In this document: positions 20,067-22,624 of the stretch, piece by piece
Numbering within the stretch: position 1 is the stretch's first letter
Layout of the letters: every line of letters begins with the position of its first letter
Origin: Amoebophrya sp. AT5.2
Lineage: Eukaryota; Sar; Dinophyceae; Syndiniales; Amoebophryaceae
Assembly (NCBI GenBank): GCA_005223375.1
Contig: RXOD01004417.1
Coordinates: 1 to 22,624 of the forward strand
Direction of reading: 5' to 3'
DNA: 22,624 bases
Notes under the pieces: model-generated
Database searches by the model: none
Told to the model about the DNA's origin: nothing
What the model saw: the letters and a program-made list of their open reading frames with translations, nothing else
Position numbers and translations under genes: made by a program

Positions 20067-21945
20067 GCGGACAGATTTCATCGGTTTTCCTTTTCATCAC
20101 GAAACTACCAAAAATAACGCAAATGCAACGAATTCTCGAAGCGTGGCCTCGGCCTCGGGCGTGCTGCCAGGGTATCTACGACGCTCGAGGGGCGGCAGAA
20201 AAGGAGGAGGAAGTACTGAGCACCTGTTGTGAGGAAGAAGGGCGAAGAAGTCAAAAATGTTTTCGACGTTCCGCGGCTCGGGACAAGTTCCTGGTGGGAG
20301 CAGAGACTTGATCGTCCGTACGATCGTCGATCCACGTAGAAGCGTACAACCGATGGCGGTCAAGTAGTTCCAATGTACCCCAACCGAAGCAGCTGAATGG
20401 CAGACGAAGTACAAATAAAATGAACTACGCCGCAGTTTGCTGTTTAAAAGCCAGCCACAGCCAGGCCGAGAAGTGCAATGAATGCCCAGCAGCTGCTTGC
20501 AGCATCATTTGCAAGAATCTGATTCAGAAACAGAATCTACTTGTTCGATAGATCTCCACCGCTACCCCATAAGCCTATTAATTTATGAAAAAAGTAAAGC
20601 TGTTTCTTGACGTTGACGCTGACGAAAACGATATTTTTTTCTTGAGAGCTACCTACCTGTGTTGAGATTGATTGAGTCGGCACCGCTATACTCTGTGTGG
20701 TCTACCTAGCCATACGGAAAAATGAAGATGAACGAAAAACTGGCTTGTGCTTGATCGATACTGCAACTGGTGCTAGCTAAAAAATTAAAAAGCAAAATGA
20801 ACATACGGACGATGAAAAGCGTAGGCCGCTCCTTCCGCGACGACACTCTACGGGTGGGACAGCTACACGACCCAGAGAGAGTGGGAGAGTCTGCTTCTTT
20901 TTACCCTACAAATGAACGCGATGATTGCGTCGATTCCCACTCGTGTACGAGGTACGCACTTCTCACAGAAACAGATCGATGATTTGGTACCGAAGCCTGC
21001 TGATTGATGAGTTTCATAGCGTTGGTCCCCATTCTCTATCGTATCTTCACCGCGTCTCCTGTTTCCGACTGTCCTCTGAAACAAAATGACTATGACTCCT
21101 GTTGATATCAAAAATAAACGTAAGCGTAACATTAGGCTTCTAGAATGACCAGGAAATGCAAGGAAGCATGATAAATCTGTGCACCGCTACCGTGCCTTTC
21201 TGGCGGCACCCGCACCAACGTATACCCACCCAACAACACGACTGACTGTCGCTGGTGTCCTCGCCATGCATATGATGCACAGACATGCAAAACGAATGAT
21301 GAACTTGAGTAGCCTGCTCCGATGATCAGCTAAAGCACACCAAGAAGCGCACGACTACAACTACAAGCTGCTTCTCCGAGGTGGAGTTGTTCTCGCAATA
21401 AATTGGAATCAATTGCCCCTGGGTTGGAATACTGCAACGTCAGGGTCAGCCGCGTGGTAATGAATTAATCGTGTGGATCAAATCGTGTGGATCTCCTTGC
21501 GTGTGAACAGCATCCGCGCGTAGTGTTGGTCACCAGTAACCTGCACAACAAGCAGCACGATTTTGATGGTGATCAGGAAGCGTTTTGTTAAAAGAAAAGT
21601 ACGTGACGGTGAAAACAGGCGGTAGCTGTAGCTAGTACAACATGCTACGACGTAAATAAAACGATAAACCTCCTCGTCCAGAAGTTGTACTACACAGTTT
21701 TTTATTGTGCTACCTATGCAGAAGAAGAAAGTTGCAACTGCAAGTAAAATTGCATATTCGATACGGTGCTGCGTCTGCAAGTGCAGCGATTTGAAGATAG
21801 AGCATTTGCACCAACAGCAACATTTCTACAAGTTGTTCGTACTTTATCTTTATGGACGACTCGACTCGTGGTACTCTGCCTTGCAGTGAAAAGAGAAACG
21901 AAGCGTACGCCAACGTGTTCATCCTCTCAGTTCGTTTTCTTCAAC
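20067..21945. other. Long spacer, no supported gene
   Basis: About 1.9 kb of AT-richer sequence without a convincing frame on either strand. Small features only: a hairpin at 20310-20325 (gatcgt / acgatc, four-base loop) and a tandem 14-mer at 21467-21494. No tRNA T-arm or other RNA gene was found by eye. A frame open from 21766 into the next gene is low in coding character before 21946 and is treated as leader sequence. Confidence 0.6.
21467..21494. repeat. Two tandem copies of a 14-mer
   Basis: aatcgtgtggatca (21467-21480) is followed directly by aatcgtgtggatct (21481-21494), 13 of 14 bases identical. This is a simple local duplication in non-coding sequence with no recognised role. Confidence 0.8.
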
Positions 21946-22419
21946 ATGTCCGCAACATGTGCGTCGCAGAGAAGTAGGTCCGCCGTTGGCACCGGGGTGG
22001 CTTGTGGAGCAGGTGACGAAAAACCTTCCCCATCGAGCGGAAGGCATAAAAAACCGAGAAAGCAATCGTCTGAGAAGCGGGCTTCGACCGACGAAGCACA
22101 AGTGGAAAAGAAAAAGAAGGAAAGGTCGACCAAAGAGCGCGCGCGCGGAGAGAAAAAATATGGGCATGGAGAGGACGACCGAGGAAAGGAAAAGAAGCAC
22201 CGAGAAAAAAAGGAGAAGGACGGCGATGCAGAGACGGAGAGGAAAAAGAAGGACAAGAAACACAAAAAGCACGATACCAGGGACGACGTCGACGACGCAG
22301 CGACCATCGAGTCAGAGAAAAAGAAAAAGGAGAAAAAATCGAAGGAAGACAAGCACAAGGCCAGGAATGAAGAGCCCGAGACCGTGGACGCTCTTAAGGG
22401 TACGGAAAATGCATACTAG
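21946..22419 (+). CDS. Lysine/glutamate-rich charged protein
   Basis: 157 residues from the ATG at 21946. The frame is open further upstream to an ATG at 21766, but that part is AT-rich and hydrophobic-basic without coding character, and a pyrimidine-rich stretch ending in cag at 21928-21930 looks like a splice or trans-splice acceptor just before the chosen start. After a Ser/Gly/Ala leader the protein is almost all Lys, Glu, Asp, Arg and His, with clusters such as EKKKKERSTKER, HREKKEKDGD and SEKKKKEKKSKEDKHK. Such tracts act as nuclear or nucleolar targeting and nucleic-acid contacts in many eukaryotic proteins and probably form charged helix or disorder. No domain is present. The stop at 22417-22419 may lie in an intron, since a gt (22400) and a further open frame follow, so this may be only the first exon of a larger protein. 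Confidence 0.5.
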   Translation: MSATCASQRSRSAVGTGVACGAGDEKPSPSSGRHKKPRKQSSEKRASTDEAQVEKKKKERSTKERARGEKKYGHGEDDRGKEKKHREKKEKDGDAETERKKKDKKHKKHDTRDDVDDAATIESEKKKKEKKSKEDKHKARNEEPETVDALKGTENAY

Positions 22420-22624
22420 AAGAGCATAGTAGAAGAACCCACTAGATTTTTGCTACCTCCTTTCCCGGCGACGTCCGGCCTCGCCGACAGCGGGTCGAAC
22501 TTCCGGATTTCTGGCCCATCCGATCAGCATGGGGGCAAAGAGGGGGGGCTTTGATGTGGTGGTGGTGCTGCATCGATGGCGGCGAGCTATGTCTGCCAGC
22601 TGCTGATGACGCGTCGACGCAGAC
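22420..22624. other. Right edge, possibly a further exon
   Basis: A pyrimidine-rich stretch (22447-22465) is followed by GC-rich sequence. One forward frame is open to the window end and another reads until a tga near 22553. The base composition is closer to the coding regions than to the spacers. It could be a continuation of the lysine-rich gene or the start of another; no protein is recognisable. Confidence 0.3.

Noticed and set aside
22480..22515. Possible tRNA T-arm near gggtcgaac
   Set aside because: No matching stem, anticodon arm or acceptor stem could be found around it.
1..22624. CRISPR array, insertion sequence with transposase, rRNA or tRNA genes, viral genes
   Set aside because: None seen: no regularly spaced repeats, no transposase-like or viral protein and no recognisable structural RNA.

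Overview
The window looks like nuclear DNA of a protist. It has long GC-rich open frames separated by AT-richer spacers, and at least one protein-coding gene is interrupted by introns. All four supported genes lie on the + strand. Three things suggest a syndinian or other dinoflagellate-like alveolate of the Amoebophrya type: the one-directional layout, the very long low-complexity insertions in proteins, and an intron that does not fit GT-AG but carries terminal inverted repeats and a short flanking direct repeat. This placement is inference from gene structure; no rRNA, spliced-leader gene or plastid gene is present to confirm it.

Layout. 1-1427: spacer with a small repeat cluster (787-857). 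1428-3644: a 738-residue, mostly disordered protein with a signal-peptide-like start, not recognised. 3645-5163: spacer and 5' region of the next gene. 5164-13921: a gene for a Ski2-like tandem-cassette RNA helicase, best read as ASCC3/Slh1, the ribosome-splitting helicase, rather than its paralogue Brr2. It has three exons, an atypical intron of about 520 nt and a GT-AG intron of 180 nt. 13922-15098: spacer with a possible first exon (14302-14357) for the next gene. 15099-20066: a 1655-residue membrane protein with about twelve predicted helices in a 6+6 layout like the major facilitator superfamily, split by very large hydrophilic loops. 20067-21945: spacer. 21946-22419: a short lysine/glutamate-rich protein. 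22420-22624: the window ends in sequence that may be the next exon.

The genes do not form an obvious pathway. The helicase is a conserved housekeeping gene; the other three are lineage-specific in appearance. The most interesting signal is the first helicase intron (about 7464-7988). It behaves like an inserted element: 5-bp direct repeat, degenerate terminal inverted repeats, reading frame restored exactly if one repeat copy is removed, and a diverged exon-like copy inside.
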